DNA of 64,000 nucleotides. Origin: Roseococcus thiosulfatophilus (GTDB lineage: Bacteria > Pseudomonadota > Alphaproteobacteria > Acetobacterales > Acetobacteraceae). The stretch spans positions 1 to 64,000 of the forward strand of contig NZ_JAFFQY010000003.1 of NCBI RefSeq assembly GCF_017311575.1, in the 5' to 3' direction. Shown here one piece after another: positions 17,657 to 26,271 of this stretch. Below the pieces are notes generated by a model. It saw nothing but the letters and a program-made list of their open reading frames with translations. It had not been told where the DNA came from and made no database searches. The translations under genes were made by a program, and so were the position numbers. Numbering within the stretch: the first letter of the stretch is position 1; every line of letters begins with the position of its first letter.

Positions 17657-18709
17657 ATGGCGGCTGACCCTCGCTTCTTCCCGCAGGCGGGGCCCCAGCG
17701 CCTCGAAGACCTCCTTGCGGCGCTGGACGAGCCTTGCAGTGCTTCCGGGGCGGCGGACCTCGTCCTCACGGGCGTGGCGCCGCTGGCCGAGGCCGAGCGC
17801 GGGCAGCTTTCCTATTGTGACGGGGCGCGGAACATCGCCGCCCTGCGGCGGACCGCCGCCGGCGCCGTCTTCGTCCAGGAAGCCCAGCGCGGCGCCGTGC
17901 CCGAGGGGTGCCTGGCCCTGGTGGTGCGACACCCGGCGCTGGCCTTCTCGCGCGCCGTCGCCCTGTTCCATCCGCCGCCACGGCCCCAGGCGGGCATCCA
18001 TCCGACGGCCGTGATCGGGGCCGGGGCCGAGATCGGCGCGGGAACCCATGTCGGCCCTTATGCCGTGATCGGCGAGGGCGCGCGTCTCGGGCCGGATTGC
18101 GTCATCGGCCCTCATGCGGTGGTGGGCGAAGGCGTGGTGCTGGGGGAGGGCTGCCGGCTGCATGCCCACAGCAGCATCAGCCATGCCATCTGCGGGCGGG
18201 GGGTCGTGCTCCACCCCGGGGCGCGGGTGGGCCAGGAGGGGTTCGGCTTCGTGCCCACCCCGGAGGGCCGTTTCGTGACCATGCCCCAGCTTGGCCTCGT
18301 GCGGCTGGAGGATGGGGTCGAGATCGGCGCCAATGCCTGCGTGGACCGTGGCAGCCACGCCGACACGGTGATCGGCGCCGGAACCCGGCTGGATAACCTG
18401 GTGCAGGTGGGCCACAACGTCCGCATGGGGCCGGGCTGCGTGCTCGTCTCGCAATCGGGTGTTTCGGGCTCTACGACGCTGGGGCGGTATGTGACGCTGG
18501 CGGGGCAGGCGGGACTGACGGGGCATCTCACCATCGGCGACGGGGCGCGCATCGGCGCCCAGGCCGGGGTCATGCGGGATGTGCCGGCGGGCGCTGACAT
18601 GCTGGGCAGCCCCGCCATGCCGGTGAAGGAGGCCATGCGGGCCATGATGATGATGAAGCGGCTTGCCGCGCAGCAGCGCGCCGCGGCCAGGGACGGGGAG
18701 AAGGATTAG
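17657..18709 (+). CDS. lpxD: UDP-3-O-acylglucosamine N-acyltransferase
   Basis: LpxD, 350 residues, the third step of lipid A synthesis, adding the N-linked hydroxyacyl chain from acyl-ACP. The N-terminal uridine-binding domain ([16 protein letters not shown]) is followed by a left-handed beta helix of hexapeptide repeats ([20 protein letters not shown] onwards) and the catalytic loop near [10 protein letters not shown]. It sits between skp and fabZ, the standard lipid A cluster order. Confidence 0.95.
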   Translation: MAADPRFFPQAGPQRLEDLLAALDEPCSASGAADLVLTGVAPLAEAERGQLSYCDGARNIAALRRTAAGAVFVQEAQRGAVPEGCLALVVRHPALAFSRAVALFHPPPRPQAGIHPTAVIGAGAEIGAGTHVGPYAVIGEGARLGPDCVIGPHAVVGEGVVLGEGCRLHAHSSISHAICGRGVVLHPGARVGQEGFGFVPTPEGRFVTMPQLGLVRLEDGVEIGANACVDRGSHADTVIGAGTRLDNLVQVGHNVRMGPGCVLVSQSGVSGSTTLGRYVTLAGQAGLTGHLTIGDGARIGAQAGVMRDVPAGADMLGSPAMPVKEAMRAMMMMKRLAAQQRAAARDGEKD

Positions 18710-18713
18710 GCGG

Positions 18714-19184
18714 ATGGACCAACAGGACGCACCACCAGCCACCATCGGTGCCTATGGCATCATGGAGGTGATGCAGGCCATCCCGCATCGCTTCCCCTTC
18801 CTGATGATCGACCGGGTGGTGGACATCCGGCCCGACCACTCGGCCGTGGGCATCAAGAACGTCTCGATCAACGAACATCATTTCCAGGGACACTTCCCCA
18901 GCGAGCCGGTGATGCCGGGCGTGCTCATCATCGAGAGCATGGCGCAGACCGCGGCCGTTCTGGTGGTGGCCACCCTGGGCGAGGAGTTCAAGGGCAAGCT
19001 CGTCTACTTCATGTCGGTCGAGGGCGCGAAGTTCCGCCGCCCCGTCGTGCCGGGCGACCAACTCTTCATCCATGTCACGAAGGCGCAGCGCCGCATGAAC
19101 GTCTGGAAGTTCGCCGCCCAGGCGAAGGTGGATGGCGTGGTCGTCGCCGAGGCCACCTACGCCGCCATGATCCGGGACCGGTGA
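18714..19184 (+). CDS. fabZ: 3-hydroxyacyl-[acyl-carrier-protein] dehydratase FabZ
   Basis: A 156-residue hotdog-fold dehydratase of fatty acid synthesis. The catalytic His is in [13 protein letters not shown] and the catalytic Glu in [13 protein letters not shown]. It supplies enoyl-ACP and balances hydroxyacyl-ACP between lipid A and phospholipids. Start ATG 18714 ([12 protein letters not shown]) follows lpxD by four bases. Its stop overlaps the lpxA GTG start (GTGA). Confidence 0.96.
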   Translation: MDQQDAPPATIGAYGIMEVMQAIPHRFPFLMIDRVVDIRPDHSAVGIKNVSINEHHFQGHFPSEPVMPGVLIIESMAQTAAVLVVATLGEEFKGKLVYFMSVEGAKFRRPVVPGDQLFIHVTKAQRRMNVWKFAAQAKVDGVVVAEATYAAMIRDR

Positions 19185-20035
19185 TCCGCGTGGATGGAAT
19201 TTCCCCCACCGCGCTGATCCATGCCTCGGCCTTGGTGGCGCCCGGTGCCGTGATCGGCGCGGGGTGCCGCATCGGGCCCTTCTGCACCGTCGGGCCCGAT
19301 GTCGTGCTCGAGGAGGGCGTGGAGCTTCTCTCCCATGTCGTGATCGAGGGCCGCACGCGCATCGGCGCGGGCACCCGCCTCTCGGCCTTCGCCTCGGTGG
19401 GCCTCGCGCCCCAGGACCTGAAGTACAAGAACGAGCCCACGGGCGTCGTGGTGGGCGCCCGCTGCCAGATCCGCGAGCATGTCACCATCCACCGCGGCAG
19501 CGTGGGCGGCGAGGGCATCACGCGCGTGGGCGATGACTGCATGCTCATGGCCTGCTCCCATGTCGGGCATGACTGCCAGGTGGCGGACCGCGTCATCCTC
19601 GCCAACAACGTCATGCTGGGCGGCCATGTGCGGCTGGGCGAGCAATGCTTCCTGGGCGGGGGGGCCGCCATCCACCAGATGGTCCGGGTGGGGCGCCACG
19701 CCATGGTGGGCGGTCTCGCGGGCGTCACCAATGACGTGCCGCCCTTCGCCAATGTCTTCGGCCTGCCCGCGCGGCTGGTGGGGCTGAACGCGGTCGGGCT
19801 GCGCCGCCGTGGTTTCTCGCGCGACAATCTGCACGCCCTTCGCGCCGCCTTCCGCATGCTGTTCCGCGAGCCCGGCATCTTCGCCGAGCGCATGGAGCTG
19901 GCGGCGCAGCGCTTCGCTGGCGATGCGCTGGTGGAGGAGGTGCTGTCCTTCCTTCAGGCGCGCGACCGTCGGCGCGAATTGATCCGTCCCGGCCGCATGG
20001 CCGCCGAAATCGCGCCGGAGGAAGAGGAGGCATGA
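19181..20035 (+). CDS. lpxA: UDP-N-acetylglucosamine acyltransferase
   Basis: LpxA, 284 residues, first enzyme of lipid A synthesis. It is a left-handed beta-helix hexapeptide protein with [11 protein letters not shown] and the catalytic His in [11 protein letters not shown], and a C-terminal helical domain ([20 protein letters not shown]). The GTG start at 19181 overlaps the fabZ stop; a later GTG at 19190 would remove only three residues. The end overlaps lpxI (ATGA). Confidence 0.95.
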   Translation: MIRVDGISPTALIHASALVAPGAVIGAGCRIGPFCTVGPDVVLEEGVELLSHVVIEGRTRIGAGTRLSAFASVGLAPQDLKYKNEPTGVVVGARCQIREHVTIHRGSVGGEGITRVGDDCMLMACSHVGHDCQVADRVILANNVMLGGHVRLGEQCFLGGGAAIHQMVRVGRHAMVGGLAGVTNDVPPFANVFGLPARLVGLNAVGLRRRGFSRDNLHALRAAFRMLFREPGIFAERMELAAQRFAGDALVEEVLSFLQARDRRRELIRPGRMAAEIAPEEEEA

Positions 20036-20859
20036 AGCTCGGCATCATCGCGGGGGGCGGGCCCTATCCCCGTCGTGTGGCCGATGCCTGGGTGAAGAAG
20101 GGCGGCGAGGTCTTCATCGTCTGCATCCGCGACTTCGCGGACCCCAAGCTCTTCGATGGCTACCCCTTCATGGTCGAGCGCGTGGGCGCGGCCGGCAACA
20201 TCATCAGCCGCCTGCGGGCCGAGGGGGTTACCAAGCTCTCCCTCAGCGGGCGTGCGCGCCGGCCCTCGATCCTGTCGCTGCTGCCCGATGCCTGGACGGC
20301 CAAGGCCATCGCACGCGTGGGCCGCAGCGCCTTCAGCGGCGATGACACCCTGCTGCGCGCCGCCATGAACGTGCTGCGCGAGGAGGGGTTCGAGATCATC
20401 GGCCCCATGCACATCCTGGGCGGCATCCTGGCCGAGGCAGGTCTCGTGGCGGGGCCGGAGCCCGATGCGATGGCGCGGCAGGACATCGCGCGCGGCATCG
20501 CCGTCCTTTCCGCCCTGTCCCCGCAGGATGTGGGACAGGCCGTGGTGGTGCAACAGGGGCTGGTGCTGGGCGTGGAGGCCATCGAGGGCACGGACGCCCT
20601 GCTGGCCCGCGCGGGCGAGCAGCGGCGCGATGGCCCCGGCGGCGTGCTGGTGAAGCTGCCCAAGATCGGACAGGAGATGCGCGTGGACGCGCCCGTGATC
20701 GGCCCCGTCACCGTGGCCGGCGCGGTGGCCGCCGGGCTGCGCGGCATCGCCATCGAGGCGCTGGGCACCGTCATCGCCGACAAGCCCGAGACCCTGCAGG
20801 CCGCCGCCGATGCGGGACTCTTCATCTACGCCGTCGAGTCCCAGCGTTTCACCCCCTGA
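20032..20859 (+). CDS. lpxI: UDP-2,3-diacylglucosamine pyrophosphatase LpxI
   Basis: A 275-residue LpxI protein, which hydrolyses UDP-2,3-diacylglucosamine to lipid X. It is the alphaproteobacterial replacement for LpxH. Recognisable parts are the N-terminal [29 protein letters not shown], and the catalytic domain with [19 protein letters not shown] and [20 protein letters not shown]. Start ATG overlaps lpxA (ATGA). The expected next gene, lpxB, is not here; a VOC protein follows instead. Confidence 0.93.
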   Translation: MKLGIIAGGGPYPRRVADAWVKKGGEVFIVCIRDFADPKLFDGYPFMVERVGAAGNIISRLRAEGVTKLSLSGRARRPSILSLLPDAWTAKAIARVGRSAFSGDDTLLRAAMNVLREEGFEIIGPMHILGGILAEAGLVAGPEPDAMARQDIARGIAVLSALSPQDVGQAVVVQQGLVLGVEAIEGTDALLARAGEQRRDGPGGVLVKLPKIGQEMRVDAPVIGPVTVAGAVAAGLRGIAIEALGTVIADKPETLQAAADAGLFIYAVESQRFTP

Positions 20860-20873
20860 CCGGAGAACACCCC

Positions 20874-21266
20874 ATGGCTGGCTTCAGCTACCTGCACACC
20901 ATGCTGCGCGTGGGCGACCTCGACCGCAGCGTGGCCTTCTACACCACCCATCTCGGCATGAAGGAGCTGCGCCGGCGCGACGTGCCGGATGGGAAGTACA
21001 CCCTCGTCTTCCTCGGCTATGAGGGCGGCGGCACCGAGCTGGAGCTGACCTACAACTACGGCGTGGACAGCTACGAGATGGGCAAGGCCTTCGGGCACCT
21101 CGCCATCGGCGTCCCTGACATCTACGCCACCTGCGAGAAGATGCGCGCGGCCGGCGTGACGATCGCGCGCGAGCCGGGGCCGGTGAAGTTCGGCACCACC
21201 CTCATCGCCTTCATCGACGACCCGGACGGCTACAAGATCGAGCTGATCCAGCGCGGCAGCCTCTGA
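20874..21266 (+). CDS. gloA: Lactoylglutathione lyase (glyoxalase I) family VOC protein
   Basis: A 130-residue VOC-fold metalloenzyme closely like GloA, which turns the methylglyoxal-glutathione adduct into S-lactoylglutathione. The four metal ligands are all in place: His in YLHTMLRV, Glu in GTELELTYN, His in AFGHLAIGV and Glu in YKIELIQR. Start ATG 20874 follows CGGAGAACACCCC, 14 bases after lpxI, so it may ride on the lipid A operon. Strong stem-loops downstream suggest that the operon ends here. Confidence 0.9.
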   Translation: MAGFSYLHTMLRVGDLDRSVAFYTTHLGMKELRRRDVPDGKYTLVFLGYEGGGTELELTYNYGVDSYEMGKAFGHLAIGVPDIYATCEKMRAAGVTIAREPGPVKFGTTLIAFIDDPDGYKIELIQRGSL

Positions 21267-21333
21267 GGCGCCAGGGCGGGATGCGTTGAGGTGGAATCAC
21301 CGAAAACGCTGAATCCGTCCCTCAATATCGGCT

Positions 21334-21363
21334 GGAGCAGGCTGCGCGAACGCAGCATGCTCC
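21334..21363. terminator. Long stem-loop with CGAA tetraloop downstream of gloA
   Basis: Arms 21334-21346 (GGAGCAGGCTGCG) and 21351-21363 (CGCAGCATGCTCC) pair over 13 positions with one mismatch, closed by a CGAA loop. It lies between convergent gloA and a binding-protein gene. It looks like a transcript end or a REP-like element, with no T run. Confidence 0.5.
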
Positions 21364-21364
21364 G

Positions 21365-21391
21365 GGCGCGGGCCTAGGCCACGCCCGCGCC
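21365..21391. terminator. Second stem-loop in the same gap
   Basis: GGCGCGGGC (21365-21373) and GCCCGCGCC (21383-21391) form a perfect 9-bp stem with a 9-base loop, immediately after the first hairpin and just before the end of the leftward gene. It probably ends the leftward transcript. Confidence 0.42.
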
Positions 21392-21399
21392 GCCCCGCC

Positions 21400-22392
21400 T
21401 CAGTCGAGGCGGACGTTGCCGGCGCGCGCCACCTCGCGCCATTTCACGATCTCGGCGCGCACGAAGGCCGCGAATTCCTCCGGCGTGCCTGGATCCGCCA
21501 CCGTGCCGAGGTTGAGCAGCCGCTGAACCACATCGGGCTCGGCCAGTGCCGCGCGCACATCGGCCGAGATCTTGGCCACGATCTCGGGGGGCGTCCCGGC
21601 GGGCGCCACCAGCCCCGACCAGCCCGCCGCCTGGTAGCCGGGCGAGATGGTCTCCGCGATGGTGGGCGTCTCCGGCAATTGCGGCACCCGGCCCGCCACC
21701 GTCACCGCCAGCGGGATGGCGCGGCCGCCGCGGATATGCGGCAGGGCGGAGGCCACGCTGTCCATCATCAGCGGCACCACGCCCGCGATCAGGTCCGTGA
21801 TGCCAGGGCCGGAGCCGCGGTAGTGGACGATGGAAAAGCGCAGGTCGGTCCGCATCTGCAGCAGCTCGATCGCCATGTGCTGGCTGGTGGCGGGGCCGGC
21901 GCTGGCGATGTTGATGTCGCCCGGGCGGGCGCGGACCATCTCGGCCATGGCGCGTACGTCGCGCGCGGCGAAGCTCGGATGCGCCACCAGCATCAGTGGC
22001 ACCATGGCGATGTTGCTGATGGGGGCGAAGTCGCGCTCGGCGTCATAGGGCACGCGGGCCAGCACGGAGGGGTTCACCCCCAGCGTGCCCGAGGTGCCGG
22101 CCGTCAGCGTGTAGCCATCGGGCGCGGCGCGCGCGCCGGCCTCCAGCCCCGGCGCGCCGGCGCCGCCGGCACGGTTCTCCACCACCACGGGCTGTCCCCA
22201 GCGCGCGGAAAGCTTGTCGGCCACGAGGCGCGTCACGGTGTCGGCCGCCTGGCCGGGCGGGAAGGGGACGATGATGCGCACCGGCCGGGCGGGCCAGCCC
22301 GCGGCCGCACCTGGGGCCTGACTCTGGGCCTGGACATGCAGAGGCGCGAGGGCGGCGGGGACGGCCAGCAGGCCGCGTCGGGACAAGTTCAT
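21400..22392 (-). CDS. Tripartite tricarboxylate transporter (Bug family) substrate-binding protein
   Basis: A 330-residue Bug receptor. After a signal peptide with SRRGLLAVPAALAPLHVQA come the family marks PVRIIVPFPPGQAADTVTR, VVENRAGGAGAPG and GTSGTLGVNPSV. Bug proteins bind small carboxylates or aromatic acids in the periplasm. Matching TctA/TctB membrane genes are absent nearby, as is common for expanded Bug sets. Start ATG 22392 has a strong AGGAGG site. It is divergent from the dehydrogenase gene at 22469. Confidence 0.88.
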   Translation of the reverse strand: MNLSRRGLLAVPAALAPLHVQAQSQAPGAAAGWPARPVRIIVPFPPGQAADTVTRLVADKLSARWGQPVVVENRAGGAGAPGLEAGARAAPDGYTLTAGTSGTLGVNPSVLARVPYDAERDFAPISNIAMVPLMLVAHPSFAARDVRAMAEMVRARPGDINIASAGPATSQHMAIELLQMRTDLRFSIVHYRGSGPGITDLIAGVVPLMMDSVASALPHIRGGRAIPLAVTVAGRVPQLPETPTIAETISPGYQAAGWSGLVAPAGTPPEIVAKISADVRAALAEPDVVQRLLNLGTVADPGTPEEFAAFVRAEIVKWREVARAGNVRLD

Positions 22393-22468
22393 GTTTCCTC
22401 CTGAGAAGCCTCTTGGGCGCTTCGCCGGGAAAAGCTAGCCTGGAAGTCGGAGATTGGGGGAGGGGTGC

Positions 22469-23560
22469 ATGCTGGCCAACAGCTACGACATCGCTGTATT
22501 GCCAGGCGATGGCATAGGCGTCGAAGTCATGGATGCGACGCTCGACCTGCTGCGCGTCGTGGACCAGCGCTATGGCGTGGGCCTCAGCTTCTCGATGCAG
22601 CGGGCCGGCGCCTTCGCGTACAAGGAAACCGGCACCGACCTCTCGGACGAAACCTTCGAACGCACGGCACGGGCGGATGCCATCCTGCTGGGGGCCATGG
22701 GCTGGCCTGGCATCCGTCACGCCGATGGCACCGAACTCTCGCCGCAGATCACGCTCCGGCAGCGGCTGAACCTCTATGGCGGGGTGCGGCCCATCCGCGC
22801 CATTCCGGGCGTGCCGCTTCCCCTCTCCGACCCGCGTGCGGCGAAGATCGACTTCGTGATCCTGCGCGAGAGCACGGAGGGCCTCTTCTTCTCCAAGGAC
22901 CAGGGCATGGTCAGCAGCGACTGGGCGGAGGAGACGCTGCGGCTCACGCGCCCCACCACCGAGCGCCTGGCGCGCATGGCCTTCCGCCTGGCCGACCACC
23001 GCGCGGGGCAGTTGGGCCGTCCGGGACGTGTCACGCTGGTGGACAAGGCCAATGTGTTCCGCGCCTTCGCCTGGATGCGGACCGTCTTTGCCAAGGTGGC
23101 CGAGAGCTACCCGCATGTGGGGCATGACGCGCATTACGTGGATGCGATGGCGCTCGACCTCGTGCGCCGCCCCTGGGATTTCGACGTGCTGCCCATGGAG
23201 AACATGTTCGGCGATATCCTCTCCGACCTTGGCGCGGGGCTGGTGGGGGGCATGGGCTTCGCGCCCTCGGCCGATCTGGGCGATACCCATGGCCTGTTCC
23301 AGCCGAGCCACGGCACGGCGCCCGACATCGCGGGCAAGGGCATCGCGAACCCCACGGCCTGCTTCCTCTCCGCCGCCATGATGCTGGAGTGGCTGTCAGT
23401 GCGCGGCGGCGGCCAGCGGCTGTCCGATGCCGCGCTGGGCATCCGCGCCGCGGTGGACGCGGCCTTCGCGGAAGGGCTTCGCACCGCCGATGTCGGCGGC
23501 AGCGCGGGCACCGTGCAGGTGACCCGCGCGGTGATCACCGCGCTTCGCTCAGCCCCCTGA
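22469..23560 (+). CDS. Isocitrate/isopropylmalate dehydrogenase family protein
   Basis: A 363-residue beta-decarboxylating dehydrogenase with the N-terminal LPGDGIGVEVMDA, substrate loop RESTEGLFF, VDKANVFR, and the metal-binding region DVLPMENMFGDILSDLGAGL. The group includes LeuB and tartrate dehydrogenase. The RESTEG loop and lack of leu neighbours favour a tartrate- or malate-like substrate over leucine synthesis, but this is an inference. Start ATG 22469 (MLANSYDIAV) follows GGGGGAGGGG. Its last 26 bases overlap the convergent SGNH gene. Confidence 0.82.
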   Translation: MLANSYDIAVLPGDGIGVEVMDATLDLLRVVDQRYGVGLSFSMQRAGAFAYKETGTDLSDETFERTARADAILLGAMGWPGIRHADGTELSPQITLRQRLNLYGGVRPIRAIPGVPLPLSDPRAAKIDFVILRESTEGLFFSKDQGMVSSDWAEETLRLTRPTTERLARMAFRLADHRAGQLGRPGRVTLVDKANVFRAFAWMRTVFAKVAESYPHVGHDAHYVDAMALDLVRRPWDFDVLPMENMFGDILSDLGAGLVGGMGFAPSADLGDTHGLFQPSHGTAPDIAGKGIANPTACFLSAAMMLEWLSVRGGGQRLSDAALGIRAAVDAAFAEGLRTADVGGSAGTVQVTRAVITALRSAP

Positions 23561-24305
23561 TCACCATCTGGGCCACGGCCTCGCCCAGGCAGCCATTCAG
23601 CCGTTCCAGCGCCGCGGCCCGGTCGCCGCGGGCCACGCGCTCGAGGTCGAGCGCGCCGGTCTCCACCCAGTGGCGCATGAGGTCGTAGCGCGGGAAGAGC
23701 GCGGCGCCGGCGGAGGCGGCCAGCAGCCGCAGCTTTTCGCGATAGGGCTCGACATTGGCATTGGCCCGCAGGAAGCGGGAATATTGCTGGTCCATCACGA
23801 TGAGGTCGGCACCGGCGCGGCGGATGGCCTCGAGCCCCTCGCGCATCACCTCCGTCATCTCGTGCGGGTCCATGCCGCGGGACAGTTCGACCGTGCCGGC
23901 CTGCCAGATGACCAGGGCGGGGGTCTCCTGGCGGAGCGCGTCCTTCAGGCGCTGGAGGTTGTCCGTCACCGAGGCGCCGCGCGACCCACGCACCAGCACG
24001 TTGATCCGCGCCTCGCTGTAGCGGCGGCCCAGCGCGGTCTCCAGGCGGGAAGGCCAGGTCGTGGCGGCCTCGGCCGTGCCGGCCTGCACCACCGACGCCG
24101 AGCCGATCACGAGGATGCGCAGCGCGCCGAGTTCCAGGGCACGCGATGCCGCCTGGAGGGGGCGCGCCTCCTCCACCATGTCGTGCGGCACGGCGCAGCC
24201 GCGCGGCACGGCGGCGGCCGGGGGGGCCAGCAGGGCGAGGGCGAGGCCGGCGAGCGCAACGGGCCGCGCCAGGAGGCGGAGGGCGGGTAGCACGAGGCGG
24301 ATCAT
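23535..24305 (-). CDS. SGNH-fold protein with degenerate active site (pseudo-hydrolase), OpgC-linked
   Basis: A 256-residue exported protein, paralogous to the one at 25488-26255 (shared LVIWQAG, TGL/EGL..RRAG and LM.Q segments). Residues 1-32 form a signal peptide. The SGNH catalytic residues are lost: block I reads GSAS with Ala at position 70 where the paralogue has Ser, block III WQAGTVE has Val139 in place of Asn, and block V has Ala231 in place of His. Cysteines 37 and 239 match Cys36 and Cys231 of the paralogue, suggesting a conserved disulfide. It overlaps opgC by four bases (ATGA), so the two are co-translated. It is probably a periplasmic binding or partner protein rather than an esterase. 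Confidence 0.72.
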   Translation of the reverse strand: MIRLVLPALRLLARPVALAGLALALLAPPAAAVPRGCAVPHDMVEEARPLQAASRALELGALRILVIGSASVVQAGTAEAATTWPSRLETALGRRYSEARINVLVRGSRGASVTDNLQRLKDALRQETPALVIWQAGTVELSRGMDPHEMTEVMREGLEAIRRAGADLIVMDQQYSRFLRANANVEPYREKLRLLAASAGAALFPRYDLMRHWVETGALDLERVARGDRAAALERLNGCLGEAVAQMVIRGLSEAR

Positions 24306-25465
24306 GCCTTTTCGGCTCCGGCAGGCAAGGGGGAAGTCGGGGCCTGGCGCGGCGCGCGCTCGACGGTGCGGTTCCACTCGGACACCACGGCGACGCCCAG
24401 CAGGGCCATGAAGCAGGCGACGTTGACGACGAGCTGCACCTCCCACCCATCCCAGGCCTCGATGGCGAGGCGCGCGAGGAAGGAGAGCAGGATGCCCACG
24501 CAGAAGACGGGCAGGCTATGCTGTCCCATCTTCTGAAAGGGGCGGGCGAGGCGGGAGCGCACCAGCGCCCCGTCCCGCCCCACGAATTGGCCGATGAGGT
24601 AGGCCAGCGCCAGGATGGAGGCGAGGCGCCAGGGGTGCAGCGACTGCTTGTCCACGCGCGAGAGCCATTCGGCCGCCCAGACGGGCAGGTGGCTGTAGAA
24701 GTGGTTGTAGCCAACCATGGCGGCCAGGCTCGCGCCCAGCACCAGCAGGGCGGCCGCGGTCAGCCAGGGGCTGCGCGGCGGCAGGCCCACGGTCGGCGCG
24801 CCGCGCACCGACTGGCCCAGCATGAAGCCGATGAAGAACAGGAGCTGCCAGGCCAGCGGGTTGAAGAACCAGGTGCCTTCCTCCCAGCGGGGCAGGTTGT
24901 AGCCCGCCGCGCGCACGCCCACCCACAGCACGACCGACAGCCCCAGCAGCAGCCATGGCCAGCCCCGCAGCAGCAGCACCGGGATGAAGAGCGCGAGGAT
25001 GACGATGTAGAGCGGCAGGATGTCCAGGAAGTGCGGCTGGAAGCGCAGGAGCAGCGCCTCCAGCAGGGCGCGGTAGGGCTGCTCGGCGAAGGGGTCGAGC
25101 GCCAGTTCGTCCAGGAAGGCCGCGCGATCCAGCGCCGCGGCCGAGAAGCCCACCTGCGCCGCGAAGACCACCAGCAGGAAGATGTGCGCGACATAGAGCT
25201 TGCCCACCCGCTGCGCCACCGAAGCGGCCGCCGGCAGCCAGCCCTGGCGATCGGCCTTGCCGGCATAGGCGAAGGCGGCGGCATAGCCCGCCAGCAGCAC
25301 GAAGGCCTCGGTCGCGTCGGCGAGCGCGAAGTTGCGCAGCGTCCAGTCGCCCGCCGCGTTGCCGGGGGTGTGGTTGACCATGATCATCCACAGCGCGAGG
25401 CCGCGGCAGATATCGGCCCGCGGGTCGCGCGGGACGGGCGTGCGAAGCTGCGTGGCGTCGGTCAT
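24302..25465 (-). CDS. OpgC-domain membrane protein (periplasmic-glucan acyl/succinyltransferase-like)
   Basis: A 387-residue integral membrane protein with about ten hydrophobic segments and the OpgC family N terminus: DPRADICRGLALWMIMVNHT, then TLRNFALADATEAFVLLAGY. OpgC proteins use cytoplasmic acyl donors (succinyl-CoA in E. coli) to decorate periplasmic glucans. The ATG start at 25465 lies only 22 bases from the ATG of a divergent SGNH gene, and the stop overlaps the downstream SGNH-like gene. No opgG/opgH is visible, so the acceptor glycan is unknown. Confidence 0.83.
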   Translation of the reverse strand: MTDATQLRTPVPRDPRADICRGLALWMIMVNHTPGNAAGDWTLRNFALADATEAFVLLAGYAAAFAYAGKADRQGWLPAAASVAQRVGKLYVAHIFLLVVFAAQVGFSAAALDRAAFLDELALDPFAEQPYRALLEALLLRFQPHFLDILPLYIVILALFIPVLLLRGWPWLLLGLSVVLWVGVRAAGYNLPRWEEGTWFFNPLAWQLLFFIGFMLGQSVRGAPTVGLPPRSPWLTAAALLVLGASLAAMVGYNHFYSHLPVWAAEWLSRVDKQSLHPWRLASILALAYLIGQFVGRDGALVRSRLARPFQKMGQHSLPVFCVGILLSFLARLAIEAWDGWEVQLVVNVACFMALLGVAVVSEWNRTVERAPRQAPTSPLPAGAEKA

Positions 25466-25475
25466 GGAGTGCCGC

Positions 25476-25481
25476 TATAGT
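25476..25481 (+). promoter_or_regulatory. Putative -10 box for leaderless SGNH transcript
   Basis: TATAGT (five of six consensus bases) ends six bases before the ATG at 25488. Transcription from it would begin at or next to the start codon, making a leaderless or nearly leaderless message. A good -35 box was not found, and the same 22 bases also serve opgC on the other strand. Confidence 0.35.
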
Positions 25482-25487
25482 GGAGGA

Positions 25488-26255
25488 ATGCTTCAGCGCC
25501 TGGTGCTGCCACTGATCCTGGCAGCCGGTTTCCTGGCGGGCCCGCCCGCCGCTCCGGCCCAAGCCGCGCCGCCCTCCGCGGTGCCGGCCGAGTGCCCGCG
25601 CCCGCGCCTCGCCTTGCCGCCGATGCCGGTGGATTTGCGCGACGGGACGCTGGTGATCGTGGCATTGGGCTCATCCTCCACCGAGGGCGCGGGGGCCTCG
25701 GGGCCGCACGCGGCCTATCCCTACCGGTTGGAGGCCATGCTGCGCCGCGCCCTGCCGGGCGTGGCGCTGCGCGTGATCAATGCCGGGCGCTCCGGCGAGA
25801 CCTCGGAGGACATGCTGGCGCGGCTCGACCGGGATGTGCTGGCGCATGAACCTGATCTGGTGATCTGGCAGGCCGGGGGCAATGAGGTGTTGCGCGGCCG
25901 CACCGCGGAATCCTTCCTGGATGTCATGCGGACGGGCCTCGCCCGGCTGCGCGCCGCGGGGGTGGGCGTGGTACTGATGGACAACCAACGCGCGCCGCGC
26001 CTCGATTCCGTGCCGCTCAGCGCGCGTATTGACCGCGCCATGGAGATCCTGTCGGCCGAGACGGGCGTGCCGCTCTTCGCCCGTTCGCGCCTCATGCGCG
26101 CCTGGCGCGCGGAGGGGGTTGCGCCCGGCGATGTGCTCGCCCCCGACCAGCTGCACCACAATGACCGGGGCTATGCCTGCCTGGCCGAGGCCCTCGCCAA
26201 GGCCCTGGTGGACGCCGCCCTGCCCGCACCCAGCCGCGACTTCGCGGCCCGTTGA
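25488..26255 (+). CDS. SGNH/GDSL hydrolase family protein, exported, active-site residues intact
   Basis: A 255-residue periplasmic SGNH hydrolase. After a signal peptide (LVLPLILAAGFLAGPPAAPA), block I is ALGSSSTEG with Ser63 as nucleophile, block III WQAGGNE has Asn132, and block V PDQLHHND provides Asp220 and His223. The family removes or transfers acyl groups on glycans and lipids. It is divergent from opgC with a 22-base spacer, and its degenerate paralogue lies on the far side of opgC, which suggests work on the same acylated glycan. The GGAGG before the ATG is only one base away, too close for normal use. Confidence 0.83.
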   Translation: MLQRLVLPLILAAGFLAGPPAAPAQAAPPSAVPAECPRPRLALPPMPVDLRDGTLVIVALGSSSTEGAGASGPHAAYPYRLEAMLRRALPGVALRVINAGRSGETSEDMLARLDRDVLAHEPDLVIWQAGGNEVLRGRTAESFLDVMRTGLARLRAAGVGVVLMDNQRAPRLDSVPLSARIDRAMEILSAETGVPLFARSRLMRAWRAEGVAPGDVLAPDQLHHNDRGYACLAEALAKALVDAALPAPSRDFAAR

Positions 26256-26271
26256 GGACCCTGCTTCGAAC

